Origin: Halobacterium salinarum DSM 3754
GTDB lineage: Archaea; Halobacteriota; Halobacteria; Halobacteriales; Halobacteriaceae
Length of the DNA stretch: 34,454 bases
NCBI RefSeq assembly: GCF_008124605.1
Contig: NZ_VRYN01000009.1
Span: forward strand, 1-34,454
Direction: 5' to 3'
Shown here one piece after another: positions 16,329 to 22,607 of this stretch. Below the pieces are notes generated by a model. The model saw nothing but the letters and a program-made list of their open reading frames with translations, was not told the DNA's origin and made no database searches. Numbering within the stretch: the first letter of the stretch is position 1; each line of letters starts with the position of its first letter. The position numbers and the translations under genes are program-made.

Positions 16329-16502
16329 ATGCCAGACACGTACGTGGATGCGGAGGTCGAAGTCGACGTAGATTCCACCGAACTGGAGGTCGAAGCCGGC
16401 GACGAGGAGACCTTCGAGGCGGCGCTGACCGCGCCGGGACTCGACATCGAGGTCGAGGCCGAGGTACAGGTCGCCGACGAAGACCACGAGTCGGACGCCT
16501 AA
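16329..16502 (+). CDS. 57-residue, extremely acidic protein without Lys or Arg
   Basis: This small gene starts at ATG 16329 and stops at TAA 16500-16502. The product has 22 Asp/Glu among 57 residues and no Lys or Arg. Glu-Val alternation (AEVEVDVD, LEVEAGDEE, IEVEAEVQVADED) suggests two or three amphipathic beta strands. A TATA-like CTTACA lies about 30 bp upstream and strong hairpins follow at 16550-16591, supporting a real transcription unit. Third codon positions are G/C-rich like its neighbours. I do not recognise the family. It could be a metal- or cation-binding protein or a binding partner of a basic protein; neither is shown. Confidence 0.6.
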   Translation: MPDTYVDAEVEVDVDSTELEVEAGDEETFEAALTAPGLDIEVEAEVQVADEDHESDA

Positions 16503-16549
16503 CAGCCGGCCGCGTCGCGGTGTGTGACCGCCACACCGTAACCAGCAAG

Positions 16550-16591
16550 TTCCGCCGCGAACCGGCGGAAGGCGGCAAGCACCGAGTGCTT
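16550..16591. repeat. Two tandem perfect hairpins before the OYE promoter
   Basis: TTCCGCCG (16550-16557) pairs with CGGCGGAA (16563-16570) around CGAAC. Seven bases later AAGCAC (16577-16582) pairs with GTGCTT (16586-16591) around CGA. The TATA-like CTAAAC for the Old Yellow Enzyme gene lies just downstream. They may terminate the small acidic gene, act as an operator dyad, or both. No U-run follows. Confidence 0.5.
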
Positions 16592-16628
16592 CACCACCGC
16601 TAAACGCCACGGGCGGGTACCGTGGTGT

Positions 16629-16799
16629 ATGGCAGACAGTTTTTCGCCACTGGAGCTCCGAGACACGACGATCCGCAACCGGTTCGCCATGTCGCCGATG
16701 TGCCAGAACACATCTAATGAGTATATACAGCGTAAACGTGAGTGTGCGACGGGGCCGGTTGGAACATTGACCTACTCCACATACGCACAGAATAAGTAA
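16629..16799 (+). pseudogene. Old Yellow Enzyme, N-terminal fragment (split by integrative element)
   Basis: ATG 16629 begins the FMN-oxidoreductase N-terminus (SFSPLELRDTTIRNRFAMSP, then MCQ), matching YqjM/XenA-type enzymes up to codon 26. The frame then enters the integrative element and adds 30 unrelated residues before TAA 16797-16799. The rest of the enzyme continues at 19951. The interruption falls after the TGTGCCAG core. A TATA-like CTAAAC about 30 bp upstream drives it. Without the rest of the barrel this fragment has no activity. Confidence 0.85.
16699..16737 (+). other. attL: core TGTGCCAG plus inverted arm ACAGCGTAAAC
   Basis: The 8-bp core 16699-16706 is repeated at 19943-19950. 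Twenty bases inside the element, ACAGCGTAAAC (16727-16737) is the exact inverse complement of GTTTACGCTGT (19913-19923) at the other end. In the excised circle the two arms would flank the core symmetrically. This defines the left end of the element. Confidence 0.8.
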
Positions 16800-17144
16800 G
16801 TCGGTGCGTGAAATTTTCAGTTTAGAGCTTAGATTTACCCACAATTCACAATGAAGGGCGTCAGAATTGTCTCTGTGCCGTTTATTTTCTTTCTGAGGGG
16901 GTAACATCGTCTTGGTACTGAAATCGATTCTAAGCCACTTCACGGCGTTCTGAGAGAAAACGGGTTTGTCGCCTAATCCGCCGATTTTTCAGACTGTTGA
17001 GAAATAGTGAAACCGGGAGTATGGAAACTGCCTTAGAAACGGTTAGAATACTTCTAAAGAGTTTAGAGGCATAGAGGGAGAGAGAAACAACCGCCGACTC
17101 CATGCACCGAAACTCGCCGAACCCGGCTGTGTGTTTAACCCGAT

Positions 17145-17170
17145 GTGAACCTCTGCGTTGCTGTGTTCAC
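17145..17170. repeat. Hairpin 1: GTGAAC stem, 14-nt loop with TGCGTTGC
   Basis: GTGAAC (17145-17150) pairs with GTTCAC (17165-17170) around the 14-base loop CTCTGCGTTGCTGT. The octamer TGCGTTGC recurs in the loop of the hairpin at 17191, which also has a 14-base loop. Confidence 0.55.
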
Positions 17171-17190
17171 CACTACGGTCATTATACTGT

Positions 17191-17218
17191 GTTGGTCTGT
17201 GCGTTGCGTAGGACCAAC
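17191..17218. repeat. Hairpin 2: GTTGGTC stem, 14-nt loop with TGCGTTGC
   Basis: GTTGGTC (17191-17197) pairs with GACCAAC (17212-17218) around the 14-base loop TGTGCGTTGCGTAG. The stem differs from hairpin 1 while the loop octamer TGCGTTGC is the same, as expected when a loop is recognised and a stem is only structural. Confidence 0.55.
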
Positions 17219-17232
17219 TACTCGAAAAGAGT

Positions 17233-17328
17233 GAGAGGAAAGGAAAGGGACTACAGGGATAGGATAGGAGAGTAGAGTTTGACAGCGCGCGTCTTTGAGA
17301 CGAGAGGAAAGGAAAGGGACTACAGGGA
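17233..17328. repeat. Two 27-bp purine-rich direct repeats, 42 bp apart
   Basis: Positions 17233-17259 and 17302-17328 are identical over 27 bases, beginning GAGAGGAAAGGAAAGGG and ending CTACAGGGA. Each copy is followed within about 30 bp by a TTGACAG word. Only two copies exist and no cas genes are present, so this is not a CRISPR. Iteron or transfer-site function is possible. Confidence 0.7.
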
Positions 17329-17379
17329 GAGGGAAGGGAGAGAGAAAACAGGGTTGACAGTCAGATTGCGAATTGACGC

Positions 17380-17700
17380 TTATTTGCGGTCTTCTACTGA
17401 TTTTGATGCATCAGATTCACTTCTGGTGGAACCTACAGACTGCCCGTCATGGTGAATCGGTATGTTTGGCGGAGTATCATAGCCAGACGTAACGCTACGG
17501 TGGCCGAGAAGTTCCGCCTTGTAGTGGTCATAATTTTCTTCTTCGATAGTGAATGAAATCCTATCTCCGATTTCAATCTCGCGATTATCGCGGTCCATTA
17601 CGACTGTTCTTTTCGCACCCATACCCGGTTTGATAATTGGATTTCCCGCATTGCTAAAATCATCAACAGAACCCTCATACCGTTTGCCCATCTCTGGCAT
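17380..17700 (-). CDS. TRAM-like/OB-fold small protein of the element
   Basis: This is a 106-residue protein with ATG at 17698-17700; Met4 (MGKRYEG) is an alternative. The first 65 residues, GKRYEGSVDDFSNAGNPIIK, then REIEIGDRISFTIEEENYDHYKAELL, follow the pattern of the TRAM domain, a small beta-barrel that binds RNA or DNA and is common in haloarchaeal single-domain proteins. The tail (about residues 70-106) is polar and probably disordered. It is the last gene in the minus-strand series. A nucleic-acid chaperone or regulator role is inferred. Codon use is more AT-rich than the host genes. Confidence 0.55.
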   Translation of the reverse strand: MPEMGKRYEGSVDDFSNAGNPIIKPGMGAKRTVVMDRDNREIEIGDRISFTIEEENYDHYKAELLGHRSVTSGYDTPPNIPIHHDGQSVGSTRSESDASKSVEDRK

Positions 17701-17927
17701 GAATCATCATACTCAGAGACGGTGTAAATAGTTTTGTGGGCGATATGTTGCTGTGTGGTGGCGAAAGCCCGGACGGGCAGTGCGTAGAGTCCCGGAACGT
17801 GGAGGTGGGTGGGGAAGGTCGATGTGTGATAGCTTCTGAGGTGTATGAGACAGACTGTTTGCATCTGTGGAAACTCTTTCACTGTCCATGACCCAACCAT
17901 CCTCTCAAAATCCATCCTCACAAGACG

Positions 17928-18206
17928 TTACTGAGTGGCGTCTGTGGTACGCTCGAAGACAGCCATAGCAGAGTCTTCTAATTCCTTAGTGGTATTAGCG
18001 AGTGATATATTTCCGTTATCTTCGGCTTTCAGACGTAGCTCTTTGAGGTTCTGTGCCAAGACTAACGAACTACTGCGGTATTCGTCAAGTTCCCTGTGCG
18101 CTTCCTGTAGGTCGGTAGCTATCTCCCGAAGGGTCATATCGGTATCTGCGTAGGAGAGTGATTCTGTGGCGACGGCGTCGGGTATTCCGATTGTGCTTTC
18201 AGACAC
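17928..18206 (-). CDS. Small coiled-coil protein of the element
   Basis: This is a 92-residue protein beginning at GTG 18204-18206; the first ATG is about 23 codons further in. From residue 25 on it is almost wholly helical with heptad-like spacing (LREIATDLQEAHRELDEYRS, LVLAQNLKELRLKAEDN). I recognise no family. It stands between the recombinase and the TRAM-like gene, separated from each by 150-230 bp of non-coding sequence, so it may have its own promoter. Recombination directionality factors are often small helical proteins beside an integrase, but there is no specific sign of this here. Confidence 0.5.
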   Translation of the reverse strand: MSESTIGIPDAVATESLSYADTDMTLREIATDLQEAHRELDEYRSSSLVLAQNLKELRLKAEDNGNISLANTTKELEDSAMAVFERTTDATQ

Positions 18207-18269
18207 AGAGAATCTTTTAGCGGGCTTCTACTTAGTTCTAAGGTCTTAAAGTATCGACATTAAGTCTTT

Positions 18270-18297
18270 GGCGGCACTTGCGGTGCGTAATGCCGCC
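18270..18297. repeat. Hairpin 3: GGCGGCA stem, 14-nt loop with TGCGGTGC
   Basis: GGCGGCA (18270-18276) pairs perfectly with TGCCGCC (18291-18297) around the 14-base loop CTTGCGGTGCGTAA. The loop has the same length as hairpins 1 and 2 and carries TGCGGTGC, one base different from their TGCGTTGC. It lies between the recombinase stop and the coiled-coil gene start, so it may also act as a terminator. Confidence 0.55.
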
Positions 18298-18360
18298 CGT
18301 CCCAAGAAGTACGTGGAAGGGGTATCTCGTGGTGTTTACCCCCGGAGTGAGGGAAGGGAA

Positions 18361-19374
18361 CTACTCAGAACCGGGGCCGTATCTCCGGGCGGCTTCCCGA
18401 AGGTCATTATTGGCGAATTGAAGATACCGTTCTGTGGTTTCAATCTTCGAGTGGCCCATTAGTTTCTGTAATCGGCGGGTATCCATTCCATTTTTGATAC
18501 TTTGGACGGCGAAACTGTGCCTTAGAACGTGTGCCGTCACTTTTCCCCGGACGTTACCTGCGGCGTCTGTGTGAACAGTAGACTGTAATCCTGCCCGTTC
18601 TGCGGCTTCTTTGACGAGTCGGGTGATACGGTTAGGGTCAATCTGTTCTGAGTGAGTGGTCGGAAAGAGGTAATCGCTTCCAGCTGTTGCCAGAGATTTA
18701 CGGTTGACATTGAGCCACCGATTTAGGAGAGTGTCAAGTTCGGACTGGTAGTAGACAGTACGGTTCTGGTGGGTTTTGTTTGCCCGGACTTTGATTGCCC
18801 GTTCGTCTGTGTCAATGTCTTCTAAGCGGGTTTCTGTTAGTTCTGTGCGGCGTAATCCCGTATGGTAGAGTAGCCGGACAATTAGCTCATTACGTAGCCG
18901 GGGGTTTGGTACGTTATCGGCTAAACTGTCTATTTCGTCCGGTTCAAGGTATTGAACGCCCTCCTTCAGATTTTGCTCTTTCTTAGTTCCGTTCTTTAGC
19001 GCCGTCCATCCTGATAAGTCAAGGTCTTCGGCGGGGTTCTCTGTTTCAGGGATACTCATAGAAGGGTCTTCAGCCATACGAGAGGCTTCCTGATAGAACA
19101 TTGATATAGAAGATTCTCGCATCGAGACTGTTCCGCCAGCATATCCCCCGTTGTTTAGCATTTGTCGGAGGTACGTTCTAACGTCGTGGGTAGTAGCGTC
19201 CCAAAGTGTCTTAGCGCCCCTGTCACGGCTGTTAGGGTCGTAATCTTTAGCTCCGGGATTCTCTAACCACTCTGTCCAGTCTCTTACGTCCTGAGTGTAC
19301 CTGTTAGCGGTTCCCTCCGCTTTTTTTGTAGTCTGACGGTTGTGAAATTCCGAAATAACCGCTTTGCTGTCCAT
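18361..19374 (-). CDS. int: Tyrosine recombinase (integrase of the element)
   Basis: This 337-residue protein has an N-terminal SAM-like DNA-binding domain (about residues 1-110) and a catalytic domain. The active site is intact: Arg175 in YHTGLRRTELT, His282 and Arg285 in HVLRHSFAVQ, His308 in LMGHSKIETT, nucleophile Tyr317 in ERYLQF. It should catalyse integration at and excision from the TGTGCCAG site in the Old Yellow Enzyme gene. Its ATG overlaps the stop of the RHH gene (TAATG), so the two are translationally coupled. It differs from the recombinase at 3024-4133 in length and spacing and belongs to a separate mobile unit. Confidence 0.9.
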   Translation of the reverse strand: MDSKAVISEFHNRQTTKKAEGTANRYTQDVRDWTEWLENPGAKDYDPNSRDRGAKTLWDATTHDVRTYLRQMLNNGGYAGGTVSMRESSISMFYQEASRMAEDPSMSIPETENPAEDLDLSGWTALKNGTKKEQNLKEGVQYLEPDEIDSLADNVPNPRLRNELIVRLLYHTGLRRTELTETRLEDIDTDERAIKVRANKTHQNRTVYYQSELDTLLNRWLNVNRKSLATAGSDYLFPTTHSEQIDPNRITRLVKEAAERAGLQSTVHTDAAGNVRGKVTAHVLRHSFAVQSIKNGMDTRRLQKLMGHSKIETTERYLQFANNDLREAARRYGPGSE

Positions 19375-19880
19375 TATTCAACCCTCCAATAGTACGCGTT
19401 TGAGGAACGAACCTGCCCGGTTCTGTTCGATAACCTTTCGAGAGTTTCGGAAACGTCGCTGGTATCGGCACCGATACGGGCCGCAACTTCCCGAGGTTTT
19501 TGTCCAACACTCTCCGGTTTAGGTTCCTGAGGTCCGGGGGCGTATGTTTCGGGCGCAGTTGGTAATACTTCAAGTAGCACCTGTTCCAGACTAAACAATT
19601 CCTCAGACTCTTTTTCCCGACTGACCGCTTTCACTTCGTCCTGTATGTCTTCGACTGTCCTTTCCAGCCGAGTGAGAGAATCCAGTACCTCACTATCTTC
19701 TACTGTTCCTGTGTCGGCCTGTGCGGTGCGTGGGGCCGCCTCTGTGTCTGTTATCTCCCGTTGGACAGAAAGCCGTATCAAGTGGCTAAGACTGTCGTAC
19801 TCCGGGCCTTCGGCGGCGTCTTCCCATTCCTCTTTGACCGACTCATCAATCCGAAAGGCGACGGTGGTTTTCTCTGCCAT
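19374..19880 (-). CDS. Ribbon-helix-helix protein with C-terminal HTH-like region
   Basis: This is a 168-residue protein starting at ATG 19878-19880. Residues 1-45 (KTTVAFRIDESVKEEWEDAA, then YDSLSHLIRLSVQREI) fit a ribbon-helix-helix DNA-binding domain. The centre (about residues 68-100) is a coiled coil. The C-terminal 55 residues (REVAARIGADTSDVSETLERLSNRTGQVRSS then YYWRVE) look like a winged helix. It is the first gene after attR and is coupled to int, an excellent position for a regulator of excision or of the int operon, perhaps binding the arm repeats 33 bp upstream. Function is inferred from domains and context. Confidence 0.7.
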   Translation of the reverse strand: MAEKTTVAFRIDESVKEEWEDAAEGPEYDSLSHLIRLSVQREITDTEAAPRTAQADTGTVEDSEVLDSLTRLERTVEDIQDEVKAVSREKESEELFSLEQVLLEVLPTAPETYAPGPQEPKPESVGQKPREVAARIGADTSDVSETLERLSNRTGQVRSSNAYYWRVE

Positions 19881-19912
19881 CTACCCGAAACGTCTCACGG
19901 TGGCTCCTTAGT

Positions 19913-19950
19913 GTTTACGCTGTTAATACATAATAGGCGAGTTGTGCCAG
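19913..19950 (+). other. attR: inverted arm GTTTACGCTGT plus core TGTGCCAG
   Basis: GTTTACGCTGT (19913-19923) mirrors the attL arm. Nineteen bases later comes the second core copy (19943-19950), after which the Old Yellow Enzyme frame resumes at TAC TCC TGT. The arm also lies in the likely promoter region of the minus-strand RHH-int operon, whose first ATG is at 19880. Confidence 0.8.
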
Positions 19951-20973
19951 TACTCCTGTGAGGACCGCGACGGCCTCGCGACCGACTGGCACCGCGTCCA
20001 CCTGGGGTCGCGGGCGGTCGGCGGCGCCGGCGTCGTGATGACCGAAGCCACCGCCGTCGAGGAGCGCGGCCGCATCTCCCCCGAGGACCTCGGCATCTGG
20101 AGCGACGAGCACGGCGAGGCGCTGGCACCCGTCGCCGAGTTCATCAGCGACCAGGGCGCGACGCCCGCCATCCAGCTCGCCCACGCCGGCCGAAAGGCCG
20201 GTACCGCGCGCATCTGGGGTGACGACAGCGGCCCCGTCCCGCTCGACGAGGGTGGCTGGGATCCGGTCGCACCGAGCGCCGATCCCTACCCCTACGAGGA
20301 CGACGAGCGCGACACCCGGAAGCTCTCCACGGCGGACATAGAAGACGTCGTGGAGGCGTTCCGCGACGCCGCGCGGCGCGCCAACGAGGCCGGCTTCGAG
20401 GTCGCGGAGATCCACGCCGCCCACGGCTACCTCATCCACCAGTTCCTGTCGCCGGTGTCGAACCACCGCGACGACGAGTACGGCGGCAGCTTCGAGAACC
20501 GCACGCGGCTGGCCCGCGAAGTCACGTCGGCGGTCCGCGAGGAGTGGCCCGACGACAAGCCCGTGTTCGTGCGCATCTCCGCGACCGACTGGATCGACGA
20601 CCGCGACTCCTGGACCGTCGAGGAGTCCGTCCAGCTCGCTGACGACCTGCACGCGCTGGGCGCGGACCTGATCGACGTCTCCACCGCCGGCATCCACCCC
20701 GACCAGGACATCCAGTCCGGCGGGCCCAACTACCAGCTGCAGTTCGCCGAGCGCATCAACGCCGACACCGAGCGCGACGTCGCCGTCGGCACCGTGGGCG
20801 GCATCCAGAGCGCCGAGCAGGCCGACGCCATCGTGCGCAACGACCGCGCCGACCTCGCGATCGTGGGTCGGGAGTTCCTCCGCGATCCGTACTTCCCCCT
20901 GCACGCCGCCCGCGAACTCGGCCGCGAGGACGCCGCCGACGTGCCCCCGCAGTACCGCCGCGGGTTCCAGTGA
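19951..20973 (+). pseudogene. Old Yellow Enzyme, main C-terminal part (split by integrative element)
   Basis: About 340 residues of an FMN-dependent NAD(P)H oxidoreductase barrel follow attR. Motifs include IQLAHAGRKAG (substrate/FMN), HAAHGYLIHQFLSPVSNHR, YGGSFENRTRLAREV and the phosphate-binding AIVGREFLRDPYFPL. Similarity is to YqjM/XenA-type ene-reductases that reduce activated C=C bonds. Joined to 16629-16706 the gene encodes 366 residues. In the present state the only nearby start is TTG 19942, created at attR, which would give a protein lacking the first 23 residues; translation from it is uncertain. The gene is thus off, or weakly expressed in truncated form, unless the element excises. 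Confidence 0.85.
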
Positions 20974-20989
20974 TACGCGCCCGGGGACG

Positions 20990-21382
20990 TCACGCCGGCT
21001 CGAAGCGGTAGCCGTCCCAGCGCTGGCTCTCGGGCTCGCGGATGCCCGCGCCGGGCGCCCGGAGTTCAGCGCAGTAGACGGGGTCGACCGCGGCCCCGAT
21101 TTCGATGCCGTCGGCCGTCGTGAGCTGGCCGAGCGCGCGCACCGCCTCGCCGTCCACCTCGAACTCGACGATGGCGAGGTGGTTCGGCTCGCGCACGCCC
21201 GGCGGCGTCGCCGTCGACGTGGTCCACGTCACGACCTCGCCGGTGCGCTCGGCGAGATCGACGGTCTCGGTCTGTGGGGCACCACAGTCCGGACACCGCG
21301 CGTGTCCGGGGTAGCTCAGGTGGCCGTTCTCGCAGCGGTGCGCGTCGAGGCCTGGCTCGGTGCTGTCGTGGTCGTCGCTCAT
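20990..21382 (-). CDS. DUF35-type OB-fold / zinc-ribbon partner of thiolase
   Basis: This is a 130-residue protein with ATG at 21380-21382. The N-terminal rubredoxin-like zinc ribbon has CENGHLSYPGHARCPDCG (residues 17-34) and is followed by an OB-fold (GEVVTWTTSTATPPGV, LAIVEFEVDGEAVRALGQL, VDPVYCAEL). In archaea DUF35 proteins bind thiolase or HMG-CoA synthase and help channel acyl-CoA intermediates. It overlaps the thiolase stop by 4 bp (ATGA), which supports a stable complex of the two products. The typical length of the family is 120-140 residues. Confidence 0.85.
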   Translation of the reverse strand: MSDDHDSTEPGLDAHRCENGHLSYPGHARCPDCGAPQTETVDLAERTGEVVTWTTSTATPPGVREPNHLAIVEFEVDGEAVRALGQLTTADGIEIGAAVDPVYCAELRAPGAGIREPESQRWDGYRFEPA

Positions 21383-22530
21383 GGCTGTTCGAGGATGGTG
21401 GTGGTCACGCAGTTGCCGAACCCGCCGACGTTGCACGCCAGGCCGACCTCGGCGTCGACCTGCCGGTCGCCCGCGGTTCCGAGCAACTGCTGGTAGAGTT
21501 CGTACGCCTGTGCGACGCCGCTGGCGCCCAGCGGGTGGCCTTTCGACTTGAGGCCGCCCGAGGTGTTGATCGGGAGGTCGCCGTCGCGGTCGGTGACGCC
21601 GTCCCGGACGGCTTTCCAGCCCGCGCCCTTCTCGAAGAACCCGAGATCCTCGCTCTGCAGGAACTCCAGGATGGTGAACATGTCGTGGAGTTCGGCCACG
21701 TCGATGTCGTCGGGGCCACGACCCGCCATCTCGTAGGCCTGCTCCGCGGACTCGACGACCCCGCGCATCGTCGTGGGGTCGTCGCGCTCGTGGACGACGT
21801 GGGTGTCGGTCGCACCCGCAACCCCCGAGATCACGACGTAGTCGTCGGTGTACTCCGCGGCGACGGATTCCGGGCACAGCACCAGCGCGGCGCTGCCGTC
21901 CGTGATGGGGCAGAAGTCGTACAGCCGCAGCGGGTCCGCGACCATGGGGGAGTCCAGGACCGTCTCTAAGTCGACTTCCTTGCGGAACTGCGCGTGGGGG
22001 TTGTCGAGGCCGTTGCGGTGGTTCTTGACCGCGACTTTGCCGAGGCTCTCGCGTGGCGCGTCGTACTGGGCGAGGTATTTCCGGGCGGTCAGCCCCGCGA
22101 AGCTCGGGAGCGTGACGCCGTGCTTGTACTCCACGGGGTGGGTAAGACTCGCGATGACGTCCGTGGCCTCGCCGGTCGTTCGGTGGGTCATCTTCTCGCC
22201 GCCGACCAGCAGCGTCAGGTCGCTCGCGCCCGACGCCACGGACTGCCAGGCGGCGTAGATGCCGGCACCGCCGGAGGAACTGGTCTGGTCGATGCGAGCC
22301 GTGTACGCCGGCATCGCGGCGAGATCGTGGGCCAGCGCGTTCGGCACACCGGTCTGTCCCTCGAACTCGCCGCTCGCCATGTTCGAGACGTAGAGGTGGT
22401 CGACGTCGTCGCCGTCCACGCCGGCGTCGGTGAGCGCGGCGTCGCCGGCCTCCGCGAGGAGCGCCAGCAGCCACGCGTCCCGGTCGCCGAACGCGGTCAT
22501 CGACGCGCCGATGATTGCTACGCGGTCCAT
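21379..22530 (-). CDS. Thiolase-superfamily protein (SCP2-like)
   Basis: This is a 383-residue protein with the start at ATG 22528-22530, the beginning of the first strand (DRVAIIGASMTAFGDRD). The thiolase fold is clear: AELHDMFTILEF, the GHPLGASG histidine motif near residue 335, and the C-terminal CNVGGFGN. At the place of the usual nucleophilic Cys the sequence is QTSSSGGAGIYAAW, so that Cys seems to be Ser; archaeal SCP2-like thiolases often show this. The CNVGG Cys is kept. The DUF35 gene is coupled downstream. A role in acyl-CoA condensation or cleavage is likely; the exact reaction, and whether the enzyme is catalytic on its own, is uncertain. Confidence 0.85.
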   Translation of the reverse strand: MDRVAIIGASMTAFGDRDAWLLALLAEAGDAALTDAGVDGDDVDHLYVSNMASGEFEGQTGVPNALAHDLAAMPAYTARIDQTSSSGGAGIYAAWQSVASGASDLTLLVGGEKMTHRTTGEATDVIASLTHPVEYKHGVTLPSFAGLTARKYLAQYDAPRESLGKVAVKNHRNGLDNPHAQFRKEVDLETVLDSPMVADPLRLYDFCPITDGSAALVLCPESVAAEYTDDYVVISGVAGATDTHVVHERDDPTTMRGVVESAEQAYEMAGRGPDDIDVAELHDMFTILEFLQSEDLGFFEKGAGWKAVRDGVTDRDGDLPINTSGGLKSKGHPLGASGVAQAYELYQQLLGTAGDRQVDAEVGLACNVGGFGNCVTTTILEQP

Positions 22531-22607
22531 GGGTTGACTGTCGGCCACCCCGACTATTTACTTTTGCACCGACGCCCGCGGTCGTCGGTCCGCCCGAACC
22601 CGGGTGG

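Larger units (their letters stand above)
16800..17379. other. Non-coding region of the element: hairpins, purine repeats
   Basis: No gene is supported in these 580 bases. The region contains two 14-nt-loop hairpins (17145-17170 and 17191-17218), two copies of a 27-bp purine-rich direct repeat, and AGGGAGAGAGAAA at both 17075-17087 and 17335-17347. It lies between attL and the last gene of the minus-strand operon. An origin of replication, packaging or transfer site, or a structured RNA are the main possibilities. Confidence 0.5.
16707..19950 (-). mobile_element. 3.24-kb integrative element inserted in an Old Yellow Enzyme gene
   Basis: The element is bounded by the 8-bp direct repeat TGTGCCAG and carries exact 11-bp inverted arms 19-20 bp inside each end. 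The host gene reads correctly across the empty site (ATG TGC CAG, then TAC TCC TGT), so excision restores a 366-residue enzyme. Base composition is more AT-rich than the flanks. All four credible genes are on the minus strand: RHH protein, tyrosine recombinase, coiled-coil protein, TRAM-like protein. About 25 percent of the element is non-coding and rich in hairpins and purine repeats. It has no capsid or recognisable replication gene, so it is a minimal integrative element or a satellite of a larger virus or plasmid. Confidence 0.85.

Noticed and set aside
15465-16943. 492-codon minus-strand open frame across nitroreductase, acidic gene and OYE start
   Set aside because: It overlaps three supported genes and an element boundary, and its translation has no recognisable domain.
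17233-17328. Possible CRISPR array
   Set aside because: There are only two repeats, purine-rich and not palindromic, with a single 42-bp spacer and no cas genes in the window.
17771-17792. Fourth 14-nt-loop hairpin (GGAC...GTCC) in the element
   Set aside because: It has only a 4-bp stem with competing CGGG/CCCG pairing, and the loop lacks the TGCGKTGC octamer.
19942-20973. Functional N-truncated Old Yellow Enzyme starting at TTG 19942
   Set aside because: The TTG arises from the att junction, no good TATA spacing precedes it, and the missing N-terminus contributes to the FMN barrel. Kept as a pseudogene fragment.
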